This document shows positions 47,836 to 55,212 of a stretch of DNA of 64,000 bases, in pieces. The notes under the pieces are model-generated. The model was not told the origin of the DNA. It worked only from the letters and a program-made list of their open reading frames with translations, and made no database searches. How positions within the stretch are numbered: position 1 is the first letter of the stretch; each line of letters begins with the position of its first letter. The stretch is from Pectobacterium cacticida (lineage in GTDB: Bacteria; Pseudomonadota; Gammaproteobacteria; Enterobacterales; Enterobacteriaceae), in the NCBI RefSeq assembly GCF_036885195.1, contig NZ_CP133656.1, positions 1,426,001 to 1,490,000 of the forward strand. Direction: 5' to 3'. A program made the translations under genes and the position numbers.

Positions 47836-49369
47836 TTAACTGAAGCGGTTTTCGGCGTAAGGTAATAACTCATTGAGTCTGTTGTTGGGCCAGCTCGGTA
47901 AGCGGGTCAACACATCCCGCAACCAGATATACGGGTCGTGTCCGTTGAGTTTCGCGGTTTCCAGCAGACTCAGGATAGACGCCATCCTTTGCCCGGCACG
48001 CAACGACCCGGCAAAAAGCCAGTTCTTGCGGCCTACGGCCACCGGGCGGAGGCTGTTTTCAGTGCGGTTATTGTCGATAGGCACCCGACCATCATCCAGG
48101 TAGCGCAGCAACGCCGGCCAGCGCTTCAAGGTGTAATCCAGCGCCTTACGCAGCCCGGAGTTCGGGGCCGTTTGCGTTTGTTGCAACAACAACCACGAGT
48201 GGAAGACCGCCAGTCGGGGTTTCGCATAGCGCTGTCGCCACTGGCGCCTTTTATCTGCGGACCGGTGTTTGATTTTGCGCTCGAGTTTGTACAGCTCGCG
48301 TGGTGGTGTCCAGAGCCAGCCTGGCGACCGGGCTTTTGTTGGCGGTGAACAGCGCGAAGAACTTGCGCCGGGCATGTGCCCGGCAGCCGGCCTCAAGGGC
48401 CTGACCACTGTCAAACAACGCCTGGTAACCCGCATATCCATCCACTACCAGGGTGCCGCGCCAGCCCTCAAGCACATCACGGGCATAGTGGCCACTGCGC
48501 CCCGGCTGGCAGTCATAAAGCACTATCGCCCGGTCAGCCCCCCGGGCGGTGATATAAGCCCACAGGTAACCGCGCCGGGTTTTGCCCTTGCCGGGGTCGA
48601 GGATAGACAGCGGGGTTTCGTCGGCCTGCAGAACCGGGTGTTGCAACAGGTCGTGATGGAGCGCGTCGGCCAGCGGTTTGAGCGCGGAGCCAACCGCGCC
48701 GAACCAGCCTGCCAGGGTACTGCGAGGCAGGTCGACACCGCTGCGTTGATATATCGCCTGCTGACGGTAGAGCGGCAGGTGGTCAAGGCTCTTGGCACAC
48801 ACCACCTGCGCCAGTAGCCCCGGGCCGGGCAGACCTTTTTCAATCAGTTGTGCCGGTAACGGTTCGCTGACCACGGTCTCGCAGTGTTCACAACTGAACT
48901 GCGGGCGAACATGGCGATGCACGATAAAGCGGGCCGGCACATATTCCAGCCGTTCGCTGATTTCATCACGGATGAAGCGCAGGGGATGACCACAGTCCGG
49001 GCAGCTATCGGACGCCGGGGCCAGACGGACCGCTTCCCGGGGCAGTTCAGGCGGCAGAGCCTGGCGTTTGGCGACCTGCTGTTTTGGGGCGTTCGGCGCG
49101 GGTAACAGTGCAACCAGTTGCTGCTCGATATCGGCGACATCGGCGTCGATATCTTCATCGAACAGTCCGCGCTGTTCCCCCTGGAAGGCTTCGCTTTTTC
49201 GGCCAAAACGCCAGTGACGGGCATTTTTCAGCGCCTCTTCGAGTTGCTGGATATAGCCTGCCTGGGTCTGGTTTCGCTGCGTCTGCCGCTCAAGGTCCGC
49301 GAGTAATTTCAACGCCAGGGAGCGCAGTTCATCGGGGTTTTGTGAGGTCAGCAGCGAGTCGATATCCAT
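47836..49369 (-). pseudogene. IS66 transposase TnpC, frameshifted
   Basis: The gene would encode a 510-residue DDE transposase. Compared with copy 2, one extra base near 48307 (ACCACCACGCG instead of ACCATCCGCG) shifts the frame after LALDT. The two pieces are 48251-49369 and the frame ending at 47836. The zinc-finger part CPDCGHPLRF...CEHCETVV and the DDE part DETPLSILD, VDGYAGYQALF are intact in sequence. This copy is probably not active by itself. Confidence 0.9.
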
Positions 49370-49435
49370 GCAGGGATTTTATCAAAACAGAGATTTATTG
49401 TCATTTAAAATCAATGCATTAATTCACATTCATTT

Positions 49436-49771
49436 TTATTTCCATTGCGTTAAATCCAGGCCGTCTACCCGTTTCCAGTCGATGCCTTTTATCAGCCAGT
49501 CGAACTGTTCGGGCAACAACATCCAGGCGACATCCCCCTGTTTCGGCCAGATAAAATGGCCCTGATGAAGACGGCGAAGACACAGCCAGACACCGTGTTT
49601 GTCCCAGCGAAGGACTTTGATACGCGAGCGCGCCTTGTTGCAGAAGACAAAAGCGGCTTCCCCTTGCCAGGGTTGATGCAGGTGGTCGGTAATGTATTGG
49701 GTCAGGGAATCGATACCCCGGCGCATATCGACCGGCTCGCGCGCCAGCCAGATGTGTTGCGGCGTTAACAC
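49436..49771 (-). CDS. IS66 protein TnpB
   Basis: This 111-residue IS66 Orf2 (TnpB) protein is needed with TnpC for transposition; its mechanism is unknown. WLAREPVDMRRGIDSLTQYI and FVFCNKARSRIKVL are typical. I place the start at the GTG that overlaps the tnpA stop (GTGTTAA); a longer upstream frame exists. Confidence 0.85.
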   Translation of the reverse strand: MLTPQHIWLAREPVDMRRGIDSLTQYITDHLHQPWQGEAAFVFCNKARSRIKVLRWDKHGVWLCLRRLHQGHFIWPKQGDVAWMLLPEQFDWLIKGIDWKRVDGLDLTQWK

Positions 49772-50061
49772 AGGGACAAGGCCTGCATCACGGCCCGTAA
49801 CTGGGCGGGAAGACAACTGACCGAACTGCCGTTGGGGAGGTTGAGCGTCACCGTGTCGGCGTCGTAATTTCCCGGCATAACCCGGTGCGCAGGAATAAAT
49901 GCGGCGGGGACGGTGGCGTCATCGTGATGCTGTTTTAGCCAGTAATAAAAGGTGGCCACATTGATATCCTGTTGCTGGCAATATTGCTGTTTAGTTAATC
50001 CACTCTGTTGCCAGGCGTCGAGATGCTGTTGCCGTTCACGGTGAGAATAGCGTTTTGCTAT
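49765..50061 (-). CDS. IS66 protein TnpA
   Basis: This protein of about 98 residues reads (I/M)AKRYSHRERQQHLDAWQQSG and ends VMQALSLC, with an HTH of the IS66 Orf1 type (LTKQQYCQQ). In both copies the expected start codon is ATA, 5 bases after GAGGT, where ATG would be expected. Other starts lie much further in (GTG or ATG), so the true start is uncertain. Confidence 0.7.
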   Translation of the reverse strand: MAKRYSHRERQQHLDAWQQSGLTKQQYCQQQDINVATFYYWLKQHHDDATVPAAFIPAHRVMPGNYDADTVTLNLPNGSSVSCLPAQLRAVMQALSLC

Positions 50062-50146
50062 ATTTTACCTCAGGTTCGTTGTATTGAATGAGGGCAGCAT
50101 GTGGCAACAGAGTTTTGTTAACAATATGAGTTCGCCGGACGCTTAC

Positions 50147-50299
50147 AGCAATAGTTTCACCAATGTCTATACAGTGACCTACAATGGTAAAAAAGTTATG
50201 GCACGTTGCAAAAGAGAAATTCATACTTTTTCAGCACCAGTTCATGAATGTGATGTTTTTATTAATAGTGAATATACTGCAAATCTCTTCCTGAGATAA
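50147..50299 (+). pseudogene. 3' fragment of an unknown gene cut by IS66
   Basis: The frame entering from the IS reads SNSFTNVYTVTYNGKKVMARCKR and ends EYTANLFLR, then stop. Its 5' part is missing, replaced by the IS end. I do not recognise the protein. The IS256 insertion follows 15 bases after the stop. Confidence 0.5.
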
Positions 50300-50314
50300 T
50301 GTTGAGAATAAATT

Positions 50315-51629
50315 GACCCTGTAAATAATTCTGTGTAACTGCCACCGTATTAAAGGTGATCGCTCAGGCGGTCACCGAACTCGATAATAAAACGGCTCAT
50401 CGCCAGCCGCCAGTTCTGTATCGGCATGCTCCATTTTTTCGAGGCCGACTCGATCGCCAGATAAATCACTTTCCGCACCGAATCGTCCGTTGGGAACACT
50501 TTGCGTTTCTTTATCGCCTGACGGATGACGCTGTTCAACGATTCGATGGCATTCGTCGTGTAGATGGCCTTACGGATATCGGGCGGGTAGCCAAAGAATG
50601 TATTGAGATTTTCCCAGTGCGTGCGCCAACTCTTACTGATTTGCGGGTATTTCTCATCCCAGATGCCGGAGAATTTGTCCAGCGCCATCAGCGCCGCTTC
50701 CTCTGTCGGTGCCTGATACACGGCTTTCAACCCGCTGGTGACTGCTTTGTAATCCTTCCATGAGACGTATTTCAGACTATTGCGTACCATATGGATAATG
50801 CATAACTGAATATGGGTCTGCGGATAGACGCTGTTGATGGCCTCCGGGAAGCCCTTCAGACCGTCCACGCAGGCAATGAGAATGTCCTTAAGCCCCCGGT
50901 TCTTAAGCTCTGTCAGCACGTTCAACCAGAACTTCGCCCCTTCATTTTCCGCCAGCCACATGCCCAGCAGTTCTTTCTGACCGTCGGTGTTGATGCCCAG
51001 CGCAAGGAACACCGCTTTATTGATGACACTGCCGCCATCACGAACTTTCACCACAATACAGTCAAGATAAACAATGGGATACAGTGAGTCTAACGGACGG
51101 TTTTGCCATGCAGTAACCTGCTCTTTAACGGCGTCGGTCACTTTAGATATCAGCGTGGGAGAGACATCGGCATCGTACATTTCTTTGAACGTGGCGACAA
51201 TTTCCCGCGTGGTCATGCCCTTGGCATAGAGGGATAAAATCTGGCTGTCCATCTGCGTGATGCGAGTCTGATTTTTCTTTATTAACTGCGGTTCAAAGGT
51301 GCTTTCACGGTCACGTGGCGTGTTGATTTCAAGCTCGCCGTCATCGCACAGCAGGGTTTTAGATGAATAGCCGTTGCGGGTATTCGAGCCTGATTTTGGG
51401 GCATTTTTCTCGTGCCCGAGGTGCTCGGTTAACTCAGCATTGAGTGCTGTTTCGACGGTAAGCTTTGTCAGCATACGAGAAAACGCATTCAGGTCAGCTT
51501 CGGTTTTAAGGCCTTTAGCCAGTTCAGCAGCGAGTGCTTTGAGTTTCTTTTCGTCCATAATTAGCCTGTCTCTGTTGTTGGAGTGAACATATCAAAAACA
51601 GGCAGATACACAATCTAAATTACAGTCTC
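50315..51629 (-). mobile_element. IS256-family element with 8-bp target duplication
   Basis: It is 1315 bp with 29-bp imperfect inverted repeats (GACCCTGTAA... and GAGACTGTAA..., 21 of 29 matching, both ending CTGCC). The flanks are identical 8-bp copies, AATAAATT at 50307-50314 and 51630-51637, proof of a direct transposition. It carries one intact transposase. Confidence 0.95.
50350..51558 (-). CDS. IS256-family (Mutator) transposase
   Basis: This 402-residue DDE transposase has catalytic regions YLDCIVVKVRDGG, ACVDGLKGFPEAI and the glutamate in TTNAIESLNSVIRQ, in the order and spacing of the family. An N-terminal DNA-binding half precedes them. The frame is complete, so the element may be active. 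Confidence 0.95.
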   Translation of the reverse strand: MDEKKLKALAAELAKGLKTEADLNAFSRMLTKLTVETALNAELTEHLGHEKNAPKSGSNTRNGYSSKTLLCDDGELEINTPRDRESTFEPQLIKKNQTRITQMDSQILSLYAKGMTTREIVATFKEMYDADVSPTLISKVTDAVKEQVTAWQNRPLDSLYPIVYLDCIVVKVRDGGSVINKAVFLALGINTDGQKELLGMWLAENEGAKFWLNVLTELKNRGLKDILIACVDGLKGFPEAINSVYPQTHIQLCIIHMVRNSLKYVSWKDYKAVTSGLKAVYQAPTEEAALMALDKFSGIWDEKYPQISKSWRTHWENLNTFFGYPPDIRKAIYTTNAIESLNSVIRQAIKKRKVFPTDDSVRKVIYLAIESASKKWSMPIQNWRLAMSRFIIEFGDRLSDHL

Positions 51630-51673
51630 AATAAATTAGCTACCGCGCCCTCTGAGGCTTGCTCAACAGTTCA

Positions 51674-51700
51674 CCGACCTAAAAACAAGTTTTAGGTCGG
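51674..51700. terminator. Strong stem-loop between IS256 and the mobilization remnant
   Basis: CCGACCTAAAA and TTTTAGGTCGG form a perfect 11-bp stem with a 5-base loop ACAAG. It lies 30 bases past the TraD-like gene stop on the minus strand, with the A-rich side acting as T run there. It is a likely terminator of that unit. Confidence 0.6.
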
Positions 51701-51729
51701 CTCACCGTTCGGACGTGAAAAAGGAAAGT

Positions 51730-52000
51730 TTACTGTTTGGATTTATTTATAACATTTTCGATATAAGTTTGGCCTTGTGCTTTATACCTTTCAATATCGC
51801 TTTCATGAAGATTTGGGATATCAAGCAGAATCCCAAAGACCAATTCCTTATCTACATAACCAATATTTGGCAACCTCTGCACCGAAAATAATTTTCTGGC
51901 GGGTGTTTTCTCTTTTTGTCTGCTGTTTCTTTTTAGCTTCCAAGAAGTATAGACGCTCTTGTGCTGAAGCAATTTGTTGTTTGATTGTTTTTGTTGTCAT
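51730..52000 (-). pseudogene. TraD-like mobilization protein, frameshifted
   Basis: Translation from the ATG with AAAGGAGAG upstream gives MTTKTIKQQIASAQERLYFL...RQKIIFGAEVAK and then a stop within 50 codons. A second frame continues GYVDKELVFGILLDIPNLHESDI...GQTYIENVINK. Joined, they give a protein of about 90 residues like the small Ti-type conjugal TraD proteins of mobilizable plasmids and elements. A single-base change near 51850-51865 separates the frames. The identity is moderate in confidence. Confidence 0.6.
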
Positions 52001-52052
52001 TATTTCTCTCCTTTATATTTTTATGGTTTTATTTTTCATCGGCATCCCAAGC

Positions 52053-52322
52053 CTAAAATGAATCTGAATGGCTGTTTTTAACTATCGGCTTTTTAGGTTT
52101 GTAGGGAATATTTGCGTATTCGTATCCTGATGCTATTCTTTTCTTTACGGACTTAATACGAAAACGGAAATAATCCTTTTCTTGTTTTACTCTTATCTCT
52201 TCTCTTTTTCGATAAATAGTTTCTGCTGCCTTAGCATAGGCCTGTTCAACATCAGTATAAATACCGTCTTCAATTAATCGTCTGGCTACCCAATCAATGG
52301 CTTCATCATGGTTTTTATGCAT
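52053..52322 (-). CDS. Hypothetical 89-residue protein of the island
   Basis: A charged helical protein (MHKNHDEAIDWVARRLIEDGIY...RKREEIRVKQEKDYFRFRIKSVKKR) with a very good ribosome site (AAGGAGAGGAT before ATG). It precedes the TraD-like gene on the same strand by 52 bases. Its N-terminal HDEAIDWVARRLIEDG looks like part of a mobilization accessory protein. I do not recognise a named family. Confidence 0.55.
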   Translation of the reverse strand: MHKNHDEAIDWVARRLIEDGIYTDVEQAYAKAAETIYRKREEIRVKQEKDYFRFRIKSVKKRIASGYEYANIPYKPKKPIVKNSHSDSF

Positions 52323-52805
52323 ATCCTCTCCTTGTAATATTCAGTGCAATTCAATTAACATATTTTGAATAATTATCAACAGGATAGAGAATTATATTCT
52401 TATCTGATAACCCACATACTCAACAACCCAATATTTATTCCCCACATCACAGCATTTATTGTCAGTAGAATTAATGCTGTCTCATCTAACTCACCAAGTC
52501 TCATGTTATTTTCTTGTTTCTTGTTTCATTTCGTTCATAGCGGTTTAGTTGGATAATTTAGGTGTTATTTTTATTTCCATAATTTAACTTAATCGCTACT
52601 TTATGATCGATCAATAACATTTAAAATAAAAAAGCAATGAAAAAAATAATTATCATTAGAAATAAACATAGTTTGAAATCATTAGCCTGAGAAGAACATT
52701 AAAATTATTTGAAATAAACCAGATCGTTGTCTATTACTTATTGAACACTATTAAAATAAGATATTATGAAATGTTTTTAGCTTTTTAACTTGAGAGGAAA
52801 TTCTG
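52323..52805. promoter_or_regulatory. AT-rich upstream region of the two-gene cassette
   Basis: These 483 bases of very high A+T separate the 89-residue gene (minus) from the cassette (plus). A 63-codon frame at 52365-52556 lacks a ribosome site. I found no repeats or palindromes worth naming. It holds the promoters of both units. Confidence 0.4.
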
Positions 52806-53267
52806 ATGGACGTTAATGATATCATCTATGTACTCGAAGCTCAGGATGAGAAAGCTGCGGCATTAAGCCTCAGCAAAGGAGGATTTGAAGGCTGGGTACA
52901 GGCTGAACTATGGTACTACATGAATATTGTTAAAGGTGAGCCAGTGGCACGCGAGGTGAGATATCCTGACTCTTTAACCTACTGTGATCTAGTTTGCGAC
53001 GCTACCATGACCAGCCCGGCACAATGGGTTGAAGTAAAAGCCTATGGTATTTTCAGAGACGGTGATGAAATGCGTTTTCTGGACGGTGTCTCGACTGACG
53101 TCATGAAAATTTACGGTAAGCCAAGTGATGCAACGGGTTCAGTTTACCTTATCGTCCCCAAAGCGATCTCAGGAAAAATAGAGGCTCTGATCAAGCGCAG
53201 AGGTTGGAACATTTTCCAACGAGCAGAAAGTGTATATGTATATATCTATCACGCGGATATTCAGTGA
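52806..53267 (+). CDS. Unknown protein with PD-(D/E)XK nuclease-like signature
   Basis: This 153-residue protein has no family I can name. The layout E34 in a helix (GFEGWVQAELWYYM), D61 (TYCDLVCD) and E76-x-K78 (AQWVEVKAYG), each at the end or start of a probable beta strand, is the pattern of PD-(D/E)XK nucleases. That assignment is inference. There is no signal peptide. GAGAGGAAATTCTG precedes the ATG. It is followed by a second unknown gene 39 bases later, forming a two-gene unit of island-like AT content. Confidence 0.6.
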   Translation: MDVNDIIYVLEAQDEKAAALSLSKGGFEGWVQAELWYYMNIVKGEPVAREVRYPDSLTYCDLVCDATMTSPAQWVEVKAYGIFRDGDEMRFLDGVSTDVMKIYGKPSDATGSVYLIVPKAISGKIEALIKRRGWNIFQRAESVYVYIYHADIQ

Positions 53268-53306
53268 TTTATTCTAACCAATCCTATTCATAAAAGGATA
53301 CTTATT

Positions 53307-53996
53307 ATGGCAAAAGAGATAGATAAATCTGGTCAATTATCTGATGAAACTAAAGAAGCATTAAGTTTTCTTTCTGAATTGGCCAACAAACAACTTACCC
53401 TATACAAATTAACTATTACTGATGAGCTTAAAAATGCAGAGCAAAGTAAAACACTACCGATCACAGCAATCATCAACAGAGATGGACAAACTCGCTCCTA
53501 TTTAAAAAAAGAAGCCGATAACATCAACAAAGTTGTTGATGAAGCCGCAGGGATGTTTATTGATGAACAGAGCATCGCAACTGGCATAGGAAATATAATT
53601 AAATTGTTGGTTAGTTCATTTCTTGGCAGCTCGGAAGGAGAGGAAGTCTATAGAGAAAAATACCTTTGCTACACAGACGGAATTTCTCTATTACGATTCG
53701 ACTTTCTAGCTTGGAAGCGCAATGTCAAGACGCAATCACTATTAACTCACACAGAATCAGTCTCTGCATATTATTATACTATTTCTGTTGTAGATGTGAC
53801 TAAAGTTGATTTTCAGACTTTTGCTGCACTCTATAAAGATGTCTTGAAATCTGCTGGAGATTCTGCTGAAGAAATTATTAAAAGTCTCGATGATTTACAT
53901 AAAATCTATGACAGACTGCGACAAAAAACTCCGGATCAGCTTAAATCTCATGTTAACGATAACTATAACGGCAAGCGATTATTGCACCTTAGTTAA
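53307..53996 (+). CDS. Unknown 229-residue protein, partner of the nuclease-like gene
   Basis: No family is recognised. The N-terminal 90 residues are charged and helical. Around 90-112 lies a hydrophobic, glycine-rich stretch (IATGIGNIIKLLVSSFLGSS), then a beta-like part (KYLCYTDGISLLRFDFLAWKR, SVSAYYYTISVVDV) and a helical tail. AAGGATAC stands before the ATG. The hydrophobic centre could insert into or touch a membrane; toxin, immunity or defence partner roles are all conceivable. Confidence 0.6.
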   Translation: MAKEIDKSGQLSDETKEALSFLSELANKQLTLYKLTITDELKNAEQSKTLPITAIINRDGQTRSYLKKEADNINKVVDEAAGMFIDEQSIATGIGNIIKLLVSSFLGSSEGEEVYREKYLCYTDGISLLRFDFLAWKRNVKTQSLLTHTESVSAYYYTISVVDVTKVDFQTFAALYKDVLKSAGDSAEEIIKSLDDLHKIYDRLRQKTPDQLKSHVNDNYNGKRLLHLS

Positions 53997-54068
53997 ATAA
54001 AAAGTGACCTTAGGTGTATTAGTCAAGAAAAGATCTGATATATCAACTTGAAAGACTGAGAGTTACAA

Positions 54069-54092
54069 GTGCTCTTGACAGTTCAAGAGCAC
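54069..54092 (+). terminator. Terminator of the two-gene cassette
   Basis: GTGCTCTTGA and TCAAGAGCAC form a perfect 10-bp stem with loop CAGT, followed by ATTTTAATT. It lies 73 bases past the second gene. Confidence 0.75.
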
Positions 54093-54435
54093 ATTTTAAT
54101 TAAATCATATATTTTCTAGCGCTCATTCACACAAAATAGCCCATCACATGGGATAAATAATCATAAAACATCTTGAAAATTAAATTTAAAAACATAGTAT
54201 GTAAAATCAATCTATCCTTAAAATCCGACCTCTTCGCGTTACTTATTTTTGTTTATTAGTGCTTTTCATTTCACCTGTTAAAATTTAATTCTGATTTCCA
54301 TAGTTAACCTGTGAATTGCGCAACAGGGAAAACCGTCTAATAACACGATTATTTTTCGTGTTTTAGAGATCCCCCGCCTTACGGCGGGATAAATTAACAT
54401 TCTTTTTGTCCTTCGGACACCATCTAAAACCCATC
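54093..54435. other. Gene-free AT-rich stretch before IS66 copy 2
   Basis: No gene is seen. Two small hairpins, CCCGCC-TTAC-GGCGGG (54371-54386) and GTCC-TTC-GGAC (54409-54419), lie close together ahead of the IS end and could be the remains of a terminator or of an att/repeat structure. Confidence 0.4.
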
Positions 54436-54520
54436 GTAAGCGTCCGGTGAACTCATATTGTTAACAAAACTCTGTTGCCACATGCTGCCCTCATTCAATA
54501 CAACGAACCTGAGGTAAAAT

Positions 54521-54817
54521 ATAGCAAAACGCTATTCTCACCGTGAACGGCAACAGCATCTCGACGCCTGGCAACAGAGTGGATTAACTAAACAGCAATA
54601 TTGCCAGCAGCACGATTTGAACACGGCCACCTTTTATTACTGGCTAAAACAGCATCACGATGACGCCGCCGTCCCCGCCGCATTTATTCCTGCGCACCGG
54701 GTTATGCCGGGAAATTACAACGCCGACACGGTGACGCTCAACCTCCCCAACGGCAGTTCGGTCAGTTGTCTTCCCGCCCAGTTACGGGCCGTGATGCAGG
54801 CCTTGTCCCTGTGTTAA
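54521..54817 (+). CDS. IS66 protein TnpA, copy 2
   Basis: About 98 residues, nearly identical to the copy 1 protein (differences such as NTATFYYW in place of the corresponding residues and N for D in GNYNADT). The apparent start is again ATA with GAGGT upstream. It overlaps tnpB by four bases or so. Confidence 0.7.
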   Translation: MAKRYSHRERQQHLDAWQQSGLTKQQYCQQHDLNTATFYYWLKQHHDDAAVPAAFIPAHRVMPGNYNADTVTLNLPNGSSVSCLPAQLRAVMQALSLC

Positions 54818-55146
54818 CGCCGCAACACATCTGGCTAGCGCGCGAGCCGGTCGATATGCGCCGGGGTATCGATACCCTGACCCAATACATTACCGACCAC
54901 CTGCACCAACCCTGGCAAGGGGAAGCCGCTTTTGTCTTCTGCAACAAGGCGCGCTCGCATATCAAAGTCCTTCGCTGGGACAAACACGGTGTCTGGCTGT
55001 GTCTTCGCCGTCTTCATCAGGGCCATTTTATCTGGCCGAAACAGGGGGATGTCGCCTGGATGTTGTTGCCCGAACAGTTCGACTGGCTGATAAAAGGCAT
55101 CGACTGGAAACGGGTAGACGGCCTGGATTTAACGCAATGGAAATAA
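54811..55146 (+). CDS. IS66 protein TnpB, copy 2
   Basis: This 111-residue IS66 Orf2 protein differs from copy 1 by only a few residues (GIDTLTQ for GIDSLTQ, ARSHIK for ARSRIK). I start at GTG in GTGTTAACG, overlapping the tnpA stop. tnpC follows after 66 bases. Confidence 0.86.
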   Translation: MLTPQHIWLAREPVDMRRGIDTLTQYITDHLHQPWQGEAAFVFCNKARSHIKVLRWDKHGVWLCLRRLHQGHFIWPKQGDVAWMLLPEQFDWLIKGIDWKRVDGLDLTQWK

Positions 55147-55212
55147 AAATGAATGTGAATTAATACATTGATTTTAAATGACAATAAATCTCTTTTTTGA
55201 TAAAATCCCTGC

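Larger units (their letters stand above)
47778..50146 (-). mobile_element. IS66-family element, copy 1
   Basis: It is 2369 bp, bounded by imperfect 25-bp inverted repeats starting GTAAGCG (GTAAGCGAACGGCGAACTC at one end, GTAAGCGTCCGGCGAACTC at the other). It carries tnpA, tnpB and a frameshifted tnpC. The flanks tttccagc and agcaatag do not match, so there is no 8-bp target duplication. It interrupts the integrase remnant. Confidence 0.93.

Noticed and set aside
52365..52556. 63-codon frame upstream of the unknown cassette
   Set aside because: No ribosome site and AT-rich composition; it looks like promoter DNA.
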